From: Oscillospiraceae bacterium
GTDB taxonomy: Bacteria > Bacillota > Clostridia > Oscillospirales > Oscillospiraceae
Reading direction: 5' to 3'
Length of the DNA: 64,000 bases
Assembly (NCBI GenBank): GCA_022846095.1
Contig: AP025583.1
Coordinates: forward strand, 2,976,001 to 3,040,000
Shown: piece by piece, positions 24,543 through 34,398 of the stretch
Numbering within the stretch: position 1 is the first letter of the stretch
Layout: each line of letters starts with the position of its first letter
Made by a program: the position numbers and the translations under genes
The notes under the pieces: generated by a model
Told to the model about the DNA's origin: nothing
The model's database searches: none
What the model saw: only the letters and a program-made list of their open reading frames with translations

Positions 24543-25049
24543 ATGGTTATCAGAGAAATAGGGACACAGGATACACAGCATTTTTTTGAAATGATGTGCC
24601 GGCTGGACAGCGAGACGGAGTTTATGATGTATGAACCCGGAGAGCGGTTGGAGAAGTCGGCAGATCTATCCACATTGAAAAACACGATAAACCGTGCGGT
24701 CTCCGGCGGTGATCTGCTTTTGGTCGCGGAGCATGACGGCGGGGAACTGGCCGGCTTTCTCTGGGCGGAACGGGGAACATTAAACCGGGTCCGGCATACG
24801 GCGTATATTGTGACCGGAATCAGGCAAGCGTTTCGCCATCAGGGATTGGGCACCGCGTTCTTTAAAAAAGCGGACGAATGGGCCGCAGGAGCACAGATTA
24901 CCCGGCTGGAGCTTACGGTTGAATGTCAAAATACAGCCGCTCTGAGCTTATATGAACACGCGGGTTTTGTCGTCGAGGGGACGAGGAGACGATCCATGAA
25001 GGTAAACGGGCGCTATGTGGATGAGTACTATATGGCAAAGCTGTTTTAA
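24543..25049 (+). CDS. GNAT-family N-acetyltransferase
   Basis: A 168-residue acetyl-CoA-dependent acetyltransferase. The acetyl-CoA loop is IRQAFRHQGLGTAFFKKADE (R-x-x-G-L/G-x-A type) near residues 90-110, followed by LELTVECQNTAALSLYEHAG and the final GFVVEGTRRRSMKVNGRY, typical of RimI/MddA-like GNAT proteins. GGAGG lies 8 bp before the ATG at 24543. Composition is lower in GC than the surrounding genes. The acceptor (small molecule, antibiotic or protein) is unknown. Confidence 0.85.
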   Translation: MVIREIGTQDTQHFFEMMCRLDSETEFMMYEPGERLEKSADLSTLKNTINRAVSGGDLLLVAEHDGGELAGFLWAERGTLNRVRHTAYIVTGIRQAFRHQGLGTAFFKKADEWAAGAQITRLELTVECQNTAALSLYEHAGFVVEGTRRRSMKVNGRYVDEYYMAKLF

Positions 25050-25084
25050 GCGAAGCCTCCCCTGTGCGGGGCCACGAGAAGGGA

Positions 25085-25113
25085 TTGCATTTTCCCCAAT
25101 TTCAGGGTAGAAT
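25085..25113 (+). promoter_or_regulatory. Promoter of the GlnRS gene
   Basis: TTGCAT and TAGAAT with a 17-bp spacer, 36 bp before the start codon. No T-box leader is present in the short 5' region. Confidence 0.65.
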
Positions 25114-25149
25114 AAAGACTTGCAATGATACGAAGGAGTGAAACAAAAC

Positions 25150-26835
<1,686 letters not shown>

Positions 26836-26848
26836 TTGAGAATGTATC

Positions 26849-26914
26849 ATGGATAATTGAGAATAAGGGCGGACGAAACGCCGTTCCCCCGTCCCCCCAT
26901 TCTCAATTATCCAT
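26849..26914. repeat. Inverted repeat between glnS and the aldolase gene
   Basis: Arms ATGGATAATTGAGAAT (26849-26864) and its exact complement (26899-26914); a further partial copy of the right arm, CAATTATCCATTA, follows at 26918. This resembles small interspersed intergenic repeats common in Firmicutes. It could work as a weak terminator. Confidence 0.65.
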
Positions 26915-26947
26915 TTTCAATTATCCATTACGAAAGAGGTGTTCTGC

Positions 26948-27979
26948 GTGTACAATTTCCGCAACGACTACTCCCAGGGGGCCCATCCCCGCGTGCTGGA
27001 GGCCCTGGCCGCCACCAATCTGGAGGGCAACCCCGGCTACGGGGACGACCCCTACTGCGCCCGGGCCGCGGCGATCATCAAGGAGCTGTGCGACGCGCCC
27101 CAGGCCGACGTGCAGTTCCTCATCGGCGGCACCCAGACCAACTTCACCGCCATCTGCGCCTTCCTCCGGCCCTGGGAGGGGGTCATCTGCGCCGTCACCG
27201 GCCACGTCAACGACCACGAGGGCGGCGCGGTGGAATCCACCGGGCACAAGCTCATCTGTATGCCCACCCAGCGGGACGGCAAGCTCACCCCCGCCCTGGT
27301 GCGGCAGGCGGTGAAGGACTTCGAGAATCCCCACGTGGTCCACCCCGGCCTGGTGTACATCTCGGACGCCACCGAAAACGGCGCGGTCTACACCGTGGCC
27401 GAGCTGGAGGCCATCTCCGCCGTCTGCAAGGAAAACGGCCTGCTCCTCTTCCTGGACGGGGCCCGGCTGGGGGCCGCCATCGTCTCCACCGCCAGCGACG
27501 TGACCCTGGCCGACCTGGCCCGGCTTACCGACGCGTTCTACATCGGCGGCACCAAGAACGGCGCCCTGATGGGCGAGGCGCTGGTCATCTGCAACCCCGC
27601 CCTCCAGCCCCACTTCTTCACCCTGAAAAAGCAGCGGGGCGCGGTGCTGGCCAAGGGCTGGCTGCTGGGCGTGCAGTTCGAGGAGCTGTTCCGGGACGGC
27701 CTCTACTTCGACATGGCCCGCCACGCCAACGCCATGGCCGCCCGGCTCCAGGACGGCTTCCGCGCCCTGGGCCTGCCCCTGTACGTAAACTCCACCACCA
27801 ACCAGGTGTTCCCCGTGGTCTACGACGAGCTGAAGGAGAGGCTGGCCAAAATCGCCATCTTCGAGGACTGGTGCCCCTCCGGCAAGCCGGGCACCTCGGT
27901 CATCCGCTTCGTCACCAACTTCTCCACCGCCCAGGAGGACGTGGACGGCCTGCTGGCCGACCTGAAAAAGCTGCTGTAA
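26948..27979 (+). CDS. Threonine aldolase family PLP enzyme
   Basis: Probably splits L-threonine or L-allo-threonine to glycine and acetaldehyde (beta-eliminating lyase/threonine aldolase fold). The 343 residues contain IGGTQTNFTA near 59-68, the PLP-phosphate and ring contacts including FLDGARLG (Asp170) and the Schiff-base lysine in YIGGTKNGALMGE (Lys203). The GTG at 26948 lies 9 bp after GAAAGAGG; the GTG at 26939 touches that site. It lies between an inverted repeat and a strong terminator and seems to be a single transcription unit. Confidence 0.87.
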   Translation: MYNFRNDYSQGAHPRVLEALAATNLEGNPGYGDDPYCARAAAIIKELCDAPQADVQFLIGGTQTNFTAICAFLRPWEGVICAVTGHVNDHEGGAVESTGHKLICMPTQRDGKLTPALVRQAVKDFENPHVVHPGLVYISDATENGAVYTVAELEAISAVCKENGLLLFLDGARLGAAIVSTASDVTLADLARLTDAFYIGGTKNGALMGEALVICNPALQPHFFTLKKQRGAVLAKGWLLGVQFEELFRDGLYFDMARHANAMAARLQDGFRALGLPLYVNSTTNQVFPVVYDELKERLAKIAIFEDWCPSGKPGTSVIRFVTNFSTAQEDVDGLLADLKKLL

Positions 27980-27982
27980 TAC

Positions 27983-28029
27983 AAAAAGGCCCGGGGCGGG
28001 GAACGTTGTTCCCCGCCCCGGGCCTTTTT
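27983..28029. terminator. Bidirectional terminator
   Basis: Perfect long stem AAAAAGGCCCGGGGCGGGGA with its complement between convergent genes. Confidence 0.9.
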
Positions 28030-28033
28030 CCGC

Positions 28034-29557
28034 CTAATACACGCTGCCCGCCGCGCGGACCAGCTCCTCCATCAGCTTCTGCATTTTAGGCACCACGGGG
28101 TGGCCCTCCAGGCCGTACTCCGCCGCCATCCGGGCGATACGGGGGAAGGCCAGCCAGGTGCTGCCCGCCGCGTCCTCCCACAGCCCGATCCGCAGCGGCA
28201 GCTCCAGGGCGATGCTCTGGTCGGCCTGCATCAGGCCGGTGCCCACCTTGGGCGCGCCAAATACCAGCACCGTGGTGGGGCGCAGCTCCAGCCCCGCGCC
28301 CCGGGCGTTCTCCGCGTGGTCGAATTTGGCGAAGAGGGGGATCTCGCGGGCGTTCAGCTCCGCCTCCAGCCGCCGGGCCATCACGTCCACGGGGAGCTGC
28401 CCCTCCAGCAGGTAGAGCTTGTTGTCGTCGTAATTGGTGGAGAGCAGATCCCCAAAGGCCCCGGCAATCCGGCGGGCCAGGTTGGTGAAGTCCACGCCCT
28501 CCCGGTTGGCCAGCAGGGTCACGCAGACCAGCTCCTCCGCGTGGGTGAAGCGGCTGAGGAAGCTGGAGAAGCCGGGCACGCTCCCCTTGATGTCCATCAG
28601 ACCCCGGTGCTTGTAGAACTGCCAGCCCGCCACCGCCGGCACCTCCCGCCCGTCGGGCAGGCTCCAGGGGGCGTAGATCAGTGCGCGGTGGGCCGGGTTG
28701 CGGATCAGCACGCCGCCGGCCAGGCCGATGTCCCAGAAGGAGATGTCCTGGGCGGAGGCCCACACGTCGGAGAAGCCCCGCAGGGCGGAGGACTGCACCC
28801 GCGGCACGGCCGCGCCGCCGTCGTAGCTGGCGGCGGGCTCGGTGGGGTCGATGTACAGCTTGTCCTGCTTGAAGCGCTGGTGCACGTTCTCCGTCAGGGA
28901 AACGTCCTCGTGGTGGAATTTTTCGTCCAGATCCTCGGCAAAGCCGGTGCGGCGCAGGCCCAGGAATTCAATCTGCCGCCGGGTGACGAAGTCCCGGTAG
29001 GACATGCCGCTCACCCGCTCCACGATTTCGGTCAGCAGCAGGAAGTTGGTGGCGCTGAGCATCACGTCCGTGCCCGGCGCGAAATGCAGGGGCGACCCGG
29101 CCGCCAGGGCCGCCAGCTCCTCAAAGCTCCACGCCCGGAAGGGGTCGAAGCCCTCCGTCCGGCGGTAGTCGGGCAGCCCGGAGGCGTGGCGCAGGAGCTG
29201 GAGCACGGTGATCTCCCCCCACGCGGCGGGGACGCCGGGGATGCGGGCGGCCACGGTGTCGTCCAGCCCCAGCGCGCCGTCCTCGTAGAGCTGCATCACC
29301 GCCACCGCGGCGAAGGCCTGGGAGATGGGCCCCGCGGGCCACATGGTGTTGGCCGAGGCCAGCCGCTTCTGCCCCGCGTCGGACAGGCCATACCCCACCA
29401 CCCGGGGAATATAGGGGGCCTGCACGATGGCCAGGGTCAGGCCGGGGATGCCCTCCTCCCGCATGAAATCCCAGATCATGGCGTCCACCGTCTGTCCCAG
29501 GTAGGACACGTCGGCGCTCCCCCGCAGCTTCATCGTTTTTTGCTCCCTTGTGTTCAT
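28034..29557 (-). CDS. Beta-lactamase-fold protein with degenerate active site plus DUF302-like domain
   Basis: A 507-residue protein. Residues 20-360 match the serine beta-lactamase/esterase family by LLRHASGLPDY (121-131) and NFLLLTEIVERVSG. The catalytic residues are missing: in the usual S-x-x-K stretch the protein reads AGPISQAF (75-82), with Pro77 for Ser and Gln80 for Lys, and the usual Y-S-N reads L-S-A (167-169). Residues 400-490 resemble DUF302 (TTVLVFGAPKVGTGLM). It is therefore probably a binding or sensory pseudoenzyme. An AAAGGAG site fixes the start. Tandem TGTAAC palindromes lie upstream. Confidence 0.8.
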   Translation of the reverse strand: MNTREQKTMKLRGSADVSYLGQTVDAMIWDFMREEGIPGLTLAIVQAPYIPRVVGYGLSDAGQKRLASANTMWPAGPISQAFAAVAVMQLYEDGALGLDDTVAARIPGVPAAWGEITVLQLLRHASGLPDYRRTEGFDPFRAWSFEELAALAAGSPLHFAPGTDVMLSATNFLLLTEIVERVSGMSYRDFVTRRQIEFLGLRRTGFAEDLDEKFHHEDVSLTENVHQRFKQDKLYIDPTEPAASYDGGAAVPRVQSSALRGFSDVWASAQDISFWDIGLAGGVLIRNPAHRALIYAPWSLPDGREVPAVAGWQFYKHRGLMDIKGSVPGFSSFLSRFTHAEELVCVTLLANREGVDFTNLARRIAGAFGDLLSTNYDDNKLYLLEGQLPVDVMARRLEAELNAREIPLFAKFDHAENARGAGLELRPTTVLVFGAPKVGTGLMQADQSIALELPLRIGLWEDAAGSTWLAFPRIARMAAEYGLEGHPVVPKMQKLMEELVRAAGSVY

Positions 29558-29590
29558 TATGGCGCTCCTTTCAAGCTCAGCCCGTCTATC

Positions 29591-29622
29591 TGTAACATCA
29601 TCAGTTACACTATACTGTAACT
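29591..29622. promoter_or_regulatory. Overlapping TGTAAC palindromes
   Basis: TGTAAC-N7-GTTACA (29591-29609) overlaps AGTTACA-N6-TGTAACT (29603-29622), giving three half-sites in the divergent region between the pseudoenzyme and the sigma factor. This looks like a repressor operator; the regulator is unknown. Confidence 0.5.
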
Positions 29623-29677
29623 ATAGTTGTTTCAGTTTGCTTTGTCAAGGGCTTCTTGAAAAAAAGTGAAAATTTAC

Positions 29678-29703
29678 TGTAACCCTTCTGCGTAAATCCC
29701 GTA
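29678..29703 (+). promoter_or_regulatory. ECF-type promoter of the sigma factor gene
   Basis: TGTAAC followed after 16 bp by CGTATA, the shape of an ECF-sigma promoter (AAC in -35, CGTA in -10), 38 bp before the start. This suggests the sigma factor transcribes its own gene. Confidence 0.55.
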
Positions 29704-29740
29704 TATACTGGTAGAATCGATTCTGAAAGGCGGGGGACGT

Positions 29741-30298
29741 ATGGACGAGGCAAAGCTGGCCAAAAGGCTGGCGGCGGGCGACCGGCGGGCGCTGGACCGG
29801 GCCATGGAGTACTACACCCCCTACGTCAGCGCGGTGGTCTGGCGCGCCCTGGGCCCCGGCACGCCCCGGGAGGACGTGGAGGACGTGGTGGCGGACGCCT
29901 TCCTGGCCCTGTGGGAGCACGCCGGGGGGCTGGAGCCGGGCCGGGGGGTCAAGTCCTACCTGGCCGCCATCGCCCGCAACCGGGCCGCCGACTATCTCCG
30001 CGCCCCCGCGCCGACCCTCCCGCTGAGCGAGGCGGAGGGCTCCCCCAACCCGGGGCCGGAGGAGGAGGCCGAGCGCCGGGAGTTCGCCCAGCGGCTGTGG
30101 GGGGCGGTGGACGCGCTGCCCGAGCCCGACCGCAGCCTGGTTTTCCGCTACTACTACGAGGAGCAGCGCCTCAAGGACATTGCGGCGGCCCTGGGCCTCA
30201 GCGCCCCCGCCGCCAAGGTCCGGCTGTACCGGGCCCGCAGGGCCTTGAAGCTGCAATTGACGAAGGGAGGGTTCGGCTGTGAGCGGACGGATGGATAA
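29741..30298 (+). CDS. ECF-subfamily RNA polymerase sigma factor
   Basis: A 185-residue sigma-70 family factor of the small ECF type. Region 2 is visible around YYTPYVSAVVWRAL, EDVVADAFLALWEHAG and VKSYLAAIARNRAADYLR; region 4 is DALPEPDRSLVFRYYYEEQR followed by the helix-turn-helix KDIAAALGLSAPAAKVRLYR. The linker is Pro/Glu-rich. It overlaps the putative anti-sigma gene by 20 bp, the standard arrangement, and has an ECF-like promoter, so it is probably autoregulated. The signal is unknown. Confidence 0.9.
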   Translation: MDEAKLAKRLAAGDRRALDRAMEYYTPYVSAVVWRALGPGTPREDVEDVVADAFLALWEHAGGLEPGRGVKSYLAAIARNRAADYLRAPAPTLPLSEAEGSPNPGPEEEAERREFAQRLWGAVDALPEPDRSLVFRYYYEEQRLKDIAAALGLSAPAAKVRLYRARRALKLQLTKGGFGCERTDG

Positions 30299-31670
30299 GC
30301 TCTGGCGGGACATGGGGCGCACCGACCCCGCGCCCGCCGTGGCCCCGGACGCGGTCAGGCGCCGGGTCAACGCGGCGCTCGACGCCGCGCCCCCGGAAAG
30401 GAAACGGTATATGAGACATAAAGTGCGTTTCGCGGCGGTGCTGGCCGCTGCAATTCTCGCCCTGACGGGCGCGGCCCTTGCCGTGGGCTACAGTCTGGAC
30501 GTGTTCGGCGCGTTTTTCGAGGGGGATCCCGCCCCGGCGCAGGAGCTGGTGGACCGGGAGATCCGCTCCGTCAGCGACGAAAACTACACCTTCACCGTGG
30601 ACAGCTCCATGTCGGACGGGCAGACCGCCCTCCTGCTGGTGCGGGTGGACGCCCTGTCCGAGGCGGGAAAGGCCCGGCTCAACGCGGATGATTTTGAGAA
30701 CATGGACACCTTCGACTTCTCCATTCCGCACTCCGGCGCCGGGGCGGAGGACACTCCCCGCGCCAGTGGCTGGGGCGTGGGAGAGCGGAGAGATCTGCGC
30801 ACCGAGACCTCCCGCACCTGGGCCATCGACGTGCGTCTGGAGGGGGGCTCCCAAGGGCCTGCCGCCATCCGCGCCTACCTGGGCCCAATGGCGGACGGAC
30901 TCTACGTGGAGGTGCCCCTGGCCCCCGCCGAAGCCGTCACCGTGGAGATCGGCGCCGACGGCCAGGGGACGGGCACCCTGACCTGCATCGACGGCGGCCC
31001 CGTCACCCTGGAGCGGGTCACCCTCAGCCCCCTCACCCTGCGCATGGAGTTCACCCATTCCAGCGCTGTGGAGGACGCCCTCCCGCAGATTTTCCTTCTG
31101 ATGGCGGACGGAAGCCTGCGCACCCCGGGGCAGCTGTTTGAAATCATGACCGACGGCACCGGCGAGACCAGATGGGGCACCGTCCAGGTGGAGCGCAACT
31201 TCCGCCTGCGCTCCGTGCTGGACCTGTCCCAGGTGGCCGGGGTTGTGTTCGAGGGCATGGCGTACCCCCTGGACGGCGGCGCGCCCACCCCCTACACGGT
31301 GGATCCCGCCCTCTTCCCCTTCCGGATTCCCCTGGAAGATCCCCTGGTGGAGGGCGAGGGACATCCCATCAACGTTCGCGCCCTGTGCGAGGGGCTGGGG
31401 GCCTCCTACGACTGGGACGATGCAACGCAGACCGCCGCCATGACCTACCGGGGCGTGACAATCGTCCTGACCGCCGGCAGCAGCACGGCTCTAGTGGACG
31501 GCGAGCCCGTGGAGCAGTTCTCCACGCCCCAGGTGCGGGACGGCAAGCTGCTGGGCGACTACCGGACCTTTACGGACACCTGGAAGCTGGACATGTGCGC
31601 GGCCTACGACTCCCTGGAGAGCTCCAGAAGAGGAAACGGCGCCCGCGTGGGTCAGCTGATTACCCCGTAA
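30279..31670 (+). CDS. Putative membrane anti-sigma factor with copper-amine-oxidase-N-like domain
   Basis: A 463-residue protein starting with GTG after GGGAGGG and overlapping the sigma gene. Residues 1-45 are cytoplasmic, 48-68 one membrane helix (FAAVLAAAILALTGAALAVG), and the rest external. This topology and location fit an anti-sigma factor, although no zinc-binding motif is seen. Residues 345-400 (VEGEGHPINVRALCEGLGAS, TQTAAMTYRGVTIVL) resemble the copper amine oxidase N-terminal-like domain found in cell-surface proteins of Firmicutes. The external part may sense envelope conditions. Start and function are inferred mainly from context. Confidence 0.72.
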   Translation: MSGRMDKLWRDMGRTDPAPAVAPDAVRRRVNAALDAAPPERKRYMRHKVRFAAVLAAAILALTGAALAVGYSLDVFGAFFEGDPAPAQELVDREIRSVSDENYTFTVDSSMSDGQTALLLVRVDALSEAGKARLNADDFENMDTFDFSIPHSGAGAEDTPRASGWGVGERRDLRTETSRTWAIDVRLEGGSQGPAAIRAYLGPMADGLYVEVPLAPAEAVTVEIGADGQGTGTLTCIDGGPVTLERVTLSPLTLRMEFTHSSAVEDALPQIFLLMADGSLRTPGQLFEIMTDGTGETRWGTVQVERNFRLRSVLDLSQVAGVVFEGMAYPLDGGAPTPYTVDPALFPFRIPLEDPLVEGEGHPINVRALCEGLGASYDWDDATQTAAMTYRGVTIVLTAGSSTALVDGEPVEQFSTPQVRDGKLLGDYRTFTDTWKLDMCAAYDSLESSRRGNGARVGQLITP

Positions 31671-31676
31671 TACCAC

Positions 31677-31715
31677 AAAAAACGGCCCGGATTCCGACGA
31701 ATCCGGGCCGTTTTT
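31677..31715. terminator. Bidirectional terminator
   Basis: AAAAAACGGCCCGGATTC and its complement between convergent genes. Confidence 0.9.
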
Positions 31716-32378
31716 CTATTTCAGGTACCAGGGCTTCTCCGCCCCGGCCTCCTCCGCGCCGGGGGCGGCCGGGGTGTATTTTTTAAAAATACGCTCGAGG
31801 AACAGGGAGGTCAGCAGCGCGCCGAGGGCGGGCAGGAAGACCACGGGGAACCAGTACCGCACGCAGGCCAGGACAATCTGGAGGTTGAGCAGCACCACCA
31901 CCACCGTGGAGGGCAGGTGCCGCAGGGCCAGCTTGCCCGCGGCGGCGATCAGAGCGCCCACCCCGAAGGTGAAGCGGGAGAGCACGGGGAACAGGTAGAG
32001 CATAATCCCCATCACCACCAGGCACAGCAACCAGAAGGCCACGAAGAGCACCACAGCCACCCGGTCTCCCGCGCGGGCCATGTCCAGCAGGCCCACGTAC
32101 GCCCACGACATAAAGAGCACCACCGGCAGGCAGGCCAGGGTGGCCAGGGCCCCCACCTTAAAATTGTCCCGGAAGCAGCGCAGGAAGTTCATGTAAGTGC
32201 CCCCCTCCCCCCGCCGCAGGCACTTGACCACGCAGTAGTAGAGCGCCGCGGTGGCCGGGCCGATGGTGATGACGGGCAGGCAGCAGAAGAGCCACAGCAC
32301 GCTCAGCCCCACCACGTCCGCCAGCTTCGCGCAGCCGCGGAAGAACAGGTTCTCCGGGTTAAAGATTTGATTCAACAA
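31716..32378 (-). CDS. YesL-like (DUF624) membrane protein
   Basis: About 220 residues with five or six membrane helices. The opening NQIFNPENLFFRGCAKLADV and the following LWLFCCLPVITIGPATAALYY are characteristic of the YesL/DUF624 family, which often accompanies sugar ABC transport; no such transporter is next to it here. The open frame extends upstream to 32567, but its first 60 codons are translated from a MITE-like fragment (the segment HITRPYLIVVAIQGVPK also appears in frames of the other copies). I therefore place the start at a TTG (32378) that follows GGGAGGG at 7 bp. The element probably inserted into or replaced the original upstream region. Confidence 0.7.
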   Translation of the reverse strand: MLNQIFNPENLFFRGCAKLADVVGLSVLWLFCCLPVITIGPATAALYYCVVKCLRRGEGGTYMNFLRCFRDNFKVGALATLACLPVVLFMSWAYVGLLDMARAGDRVAVVLFVAFWLLCLVVMGIMLYLFPVLSRFTFGVGALIAAAGKLALRHLPSTVVVVLLNLQIVLACVRYWFPVVFLPALGALLTSLFLERIFKKYTPAAPGAEEAGAEKPWYLK

Positions 32379-32411
32379 GGGCAAGCCCTCCCCCGACGGT
32401 TTGTTGGCGGC

Positions 32412-32575
32412 GCATGGCACTATATGCGGCTGTTTTGGCACTCCTTGAATTGCAACTACTATCAAGTATGGGCGGGTTATGTGCCGCCGGAGTCCGGGCC
32501 TCCGAAAAAGGAAACGGATTGCCGCGTCGGCCCCGCGGGGCCTCCTCGCAATGATAGGCGCCCACATCGGCCCGC
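32412..32575 (-). repeat. Composite of MITE fragment and GTCATTGCGAGG-type repeat
   Basis: 32412-32487 is, on the minus strand, the interior of the 4693-5090 element (GGCACATAACCCGCCC and onward). 32511-32554 is an inverted copy of the repeat at 39946-39984 (TCATTGCGAGG at one end, GGCAATCCGTT at the other). The remaining bases include part of the CATCGGCCC hairpin. No gene is supported here. Confidence 0.65.
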
Positions 32576-33049
32576 CTATATCCGTCCCCTTAAGAAGGCC
32601 TCCATCCGCCGGGCCTTATCCGTCCTGCCCAGCGTCCGGTAGGCCGCGCACTCGTAGGCCATATCCAGCACCGGGATCTCCACTCCCTCCAGCTCAGCCG
32701 TGCGGCGGATGGGTTCTAACGCCACGGGAGGCTCCCACGCTCCGTCGTCCAGGCGCTTTTGCACCGCGCCCATGAGCTCCACGTCCTCGCCCAGCAGCCG
32801 CAGCCGCCCAAAATGGGAGCGGATGCGCCCGTTGCCGCACAAGCGCACCGGCTCGGCCACCGCGCCCGGGAACAGGCGGGCGATTTCGTAGGCACCCGTC
32901 TCGTCGGTCTGAATGTCCACGTCATGCACGGGCAGCTCCATACCCTGGAGGGCGAAGGACGCGCTGCCGGTGACGGCCCAGAGGAATCCGCAGCCCTCCA
33001 GCCGCCGGGCCAGCAGCAGCAGGACCTCCCGCTTCCCGGGCGTCAGCAC
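32576..33049 (-). CDS. Nucleotidyltransferase-fold protein
   Basis: A 157-residue protein with a minimal nucleotidyltransferase core: AVTGSASFALQG at 25-36 and HDVDIQTDE with Asp43 and Asp45 as the metal-binding pair. Such proteins include lincosamide-type nucleotidyltransferases and MNT-like proteins; no partner toxin gene is present. The N-terminus (KREVLLLLARRLEG) is helical. It begins one base after the metY stop, so it is probably translated from the metY transcript. Substrate unknown. Confidence 0.65.
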   Translation of the reverse strand: MLTPGKREVLLLLARRLEGCGFLWAVTGSASFALQGMELPVHDVDIQTDETGAYEIARLFPGAVAEPVRLCGNGRIRSHFGRLRLLGEDVELMGAVQKRLDDGAWEPPVALEPIRRTAELEGVEIPVLDMAYECAAYRTLGRTDKARRMEAFLRGRI

Positions 33050-33050
33050 G

Positions 33051-34334
33051 CTACACCCCGGCCAGGGCCTTTTCCACGTCGGCCAGGATGTCCTGCACGT
33101 CCTCGATGCCCACGCTCAGGCGCACCAGATCCGGGGAGACCCCGGCGGCGGAGAGCTGCGCGTCGCTCATCTGGCGGTGGGTGGTGGAGGCCGGGTGGAG
33201 CACACAGGTCTTGGCGTCGGCCACGTGGGTGGCGATGGAGGCCAGCTCCAGCCCCGCCATGAAGCGGGAGGCCGCCTCCCGGCCGCCCTTCACGCCGAAG
33301 CAGACCACGCCGCAGGTGCCCTTGGGCATATACTTCTCCGCCAGGCTGTGGTGTTTGTCCCCCGGCAGGCCGGGGAACTTGACCCAGGCCACCTTGGGGT
33401 GCTTCTCCAGGTACTCGGCCACGGTCTGGGCGTTGGCGCAGTGCTGGGCCACCCGCAGGGGCAGGGTCTCCAGCCCCACGTTGAGCAGGTAGGCGTTCAT
33501 GGGGGCGGGGATGGAGCCGAAGTCCCGCATAAGCTGGGCGGTGGCCTTGGTGATGAAGGCCCCCTCCAGGCCGAAGCGCTCGGTGTAGGTCACGCCGTGG
33601 TAGCTCTCGTCCGGGGTGCACAGGCCGGGGAACTTGTCGGGGTACTTCGTCCAGTCGAACTTCCCGCTGTCCACGATGGCCCCGCCCACGCAGTTGGCGT
33701 GGCCGTCCATGTACTTGGTGGTGGAGTGGGTCACGATGTCGCACCCGAACTGGAAGGGGCGGCAGTTGATGGGGGTGGGGAAGGTGTTGTCCAGAATGAG
33801 GGGCACGCCGTGGGCGTGGGCCGCGCAGGAGAACTTTTCAATATCCAGCACGGTGAGGGCGGGGTTGGCGATGGTCTCGCCGAAAACCGCCTTGGTATTG
33901 GGCCGGAAGGCCGCGTCCAGCTCCTCCGGGGTGCAGTCCGGGTCCACGAAGGTGAACTCCACGCCCATGCGCCTCATGGTGACCGAGAAGAGGTTGAAGC
34001 TGCCGCCGTAGATGGCCGAGGAGGCCACCACGTGGTCCCCGCAGGAGGCCAGGTTGAACACGGCGTAGAAGTTGGCCGCCTGGCCGGAGGAGGTGAGCAT
34101 GGCCGCGGTGCCCCCCTCCAGCGCGCAGATCTTGGCCGCCACGCGGTCGTTGGTGGGGTTCTGGAGGCGGGTGTAGAAATAGCCGCTGGCCTCCAGGTCG
34201 AAGAGGGCGCCCATCTGCTCGCCGGTGGCGTAGCGGAAGGTGGTGCTCTGTACGATGGGGATGTTGCGGGGCTCCCCGTTGCCGGGGACGTAGCCCGCGT
34301 GGAGGCACTGGGTGCCGGGACGCTGCTCACTCAT
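33051..34334 (-). CDS. metY: O-acetylhomoserine sulfhydrylase
   Basis: PLP enzyme that makes homocysteine from O-acetyl-L-homoserine and sulfide (methionine synthesis by direct sulfhydrylation). The 427 residues match MetY length. YFYTRLQNPTNDRV near 52-65, the GGTAAMLTSSGQAA loop, LDNTFPTP (Asp182) and the PLP lysine in THSTTKYMDGH (Lys207) are all present, with WDYTKYPDKF-like MetY insertion nearby. A sigma-A promoter lies at 34370-34398. Its nearest relatives include other gamma-family enzymes, but the length and insertion favour MetY. Confidence 0.92.
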   Translation of the reverse strand: MSEQRPGTQCLHAGYVPGNGEPRNIPIVQSTTFRYATGEQMGALFDLEASGYFYTRLQNPTNDRVAAKICALEGGTAAMLTSSGQAANFYAVFNLASCGDHVVASSAIYGGSFNLFSVTMRRMGVEFTFVDPDCTPEELDAAFRPNTKAVFGETIANPALTVLDIEKFSCAAHAHGVPLILDNTFPTPINCRPFQFGCDIVTHSTTKYMDGHANCVGGAIVDSGKFDWTKYPDKFPGLCTPDESYHGVTYTERFGLEGAFITKATAQLMRDFGSIPAPMNAYLLNVGLETLPLRVAQHCANAQTVAEYLEKHPKVAWVKFPGLPGDKHHSLAEKYMPKGTCGVVCFGVKGGREAASRFMAGLELASIATHVADAKTCVLHPASTTHRQMSDAQLSAAGVSPDLVRLSVGIEDVQDILADVEKALAGV

Positions 34335-34369
34335 GGCTGATTCTTCCTTTCAATGGCTGGTTATCGTAT

Positions 34370-34398
34370 ATCCTACACAGGTGCTAGGGGTTTGTCAA
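34370..34398 (-). promoter_or_regulatory. Promoter of metY
   Basis: On the minus strand TTGACA and TAGGAT with a 17-bp spacer. It overlaps the last codons of the GerMN lipoprotein gene. No S-box or T-box leader is seen in the 35 bp before metY. Confidence 0.7.

Noticed and set aside
29678-29703. TGTAAC at 29678 as a fourth half-site of the 29591-29622 operator
   Set aside because: It has no inverted partner and is exactly 16 bp from CGTA, so an ECF promoter is the simpler reading.
32379-32567. N-terminal extension of the YesL-like protein by about 63 codons
   Set aside because: The extra residues are translated from a MITE fragment and repeat; YesL/DUF624 proteins begin close to the NQIF-NPEN motif.
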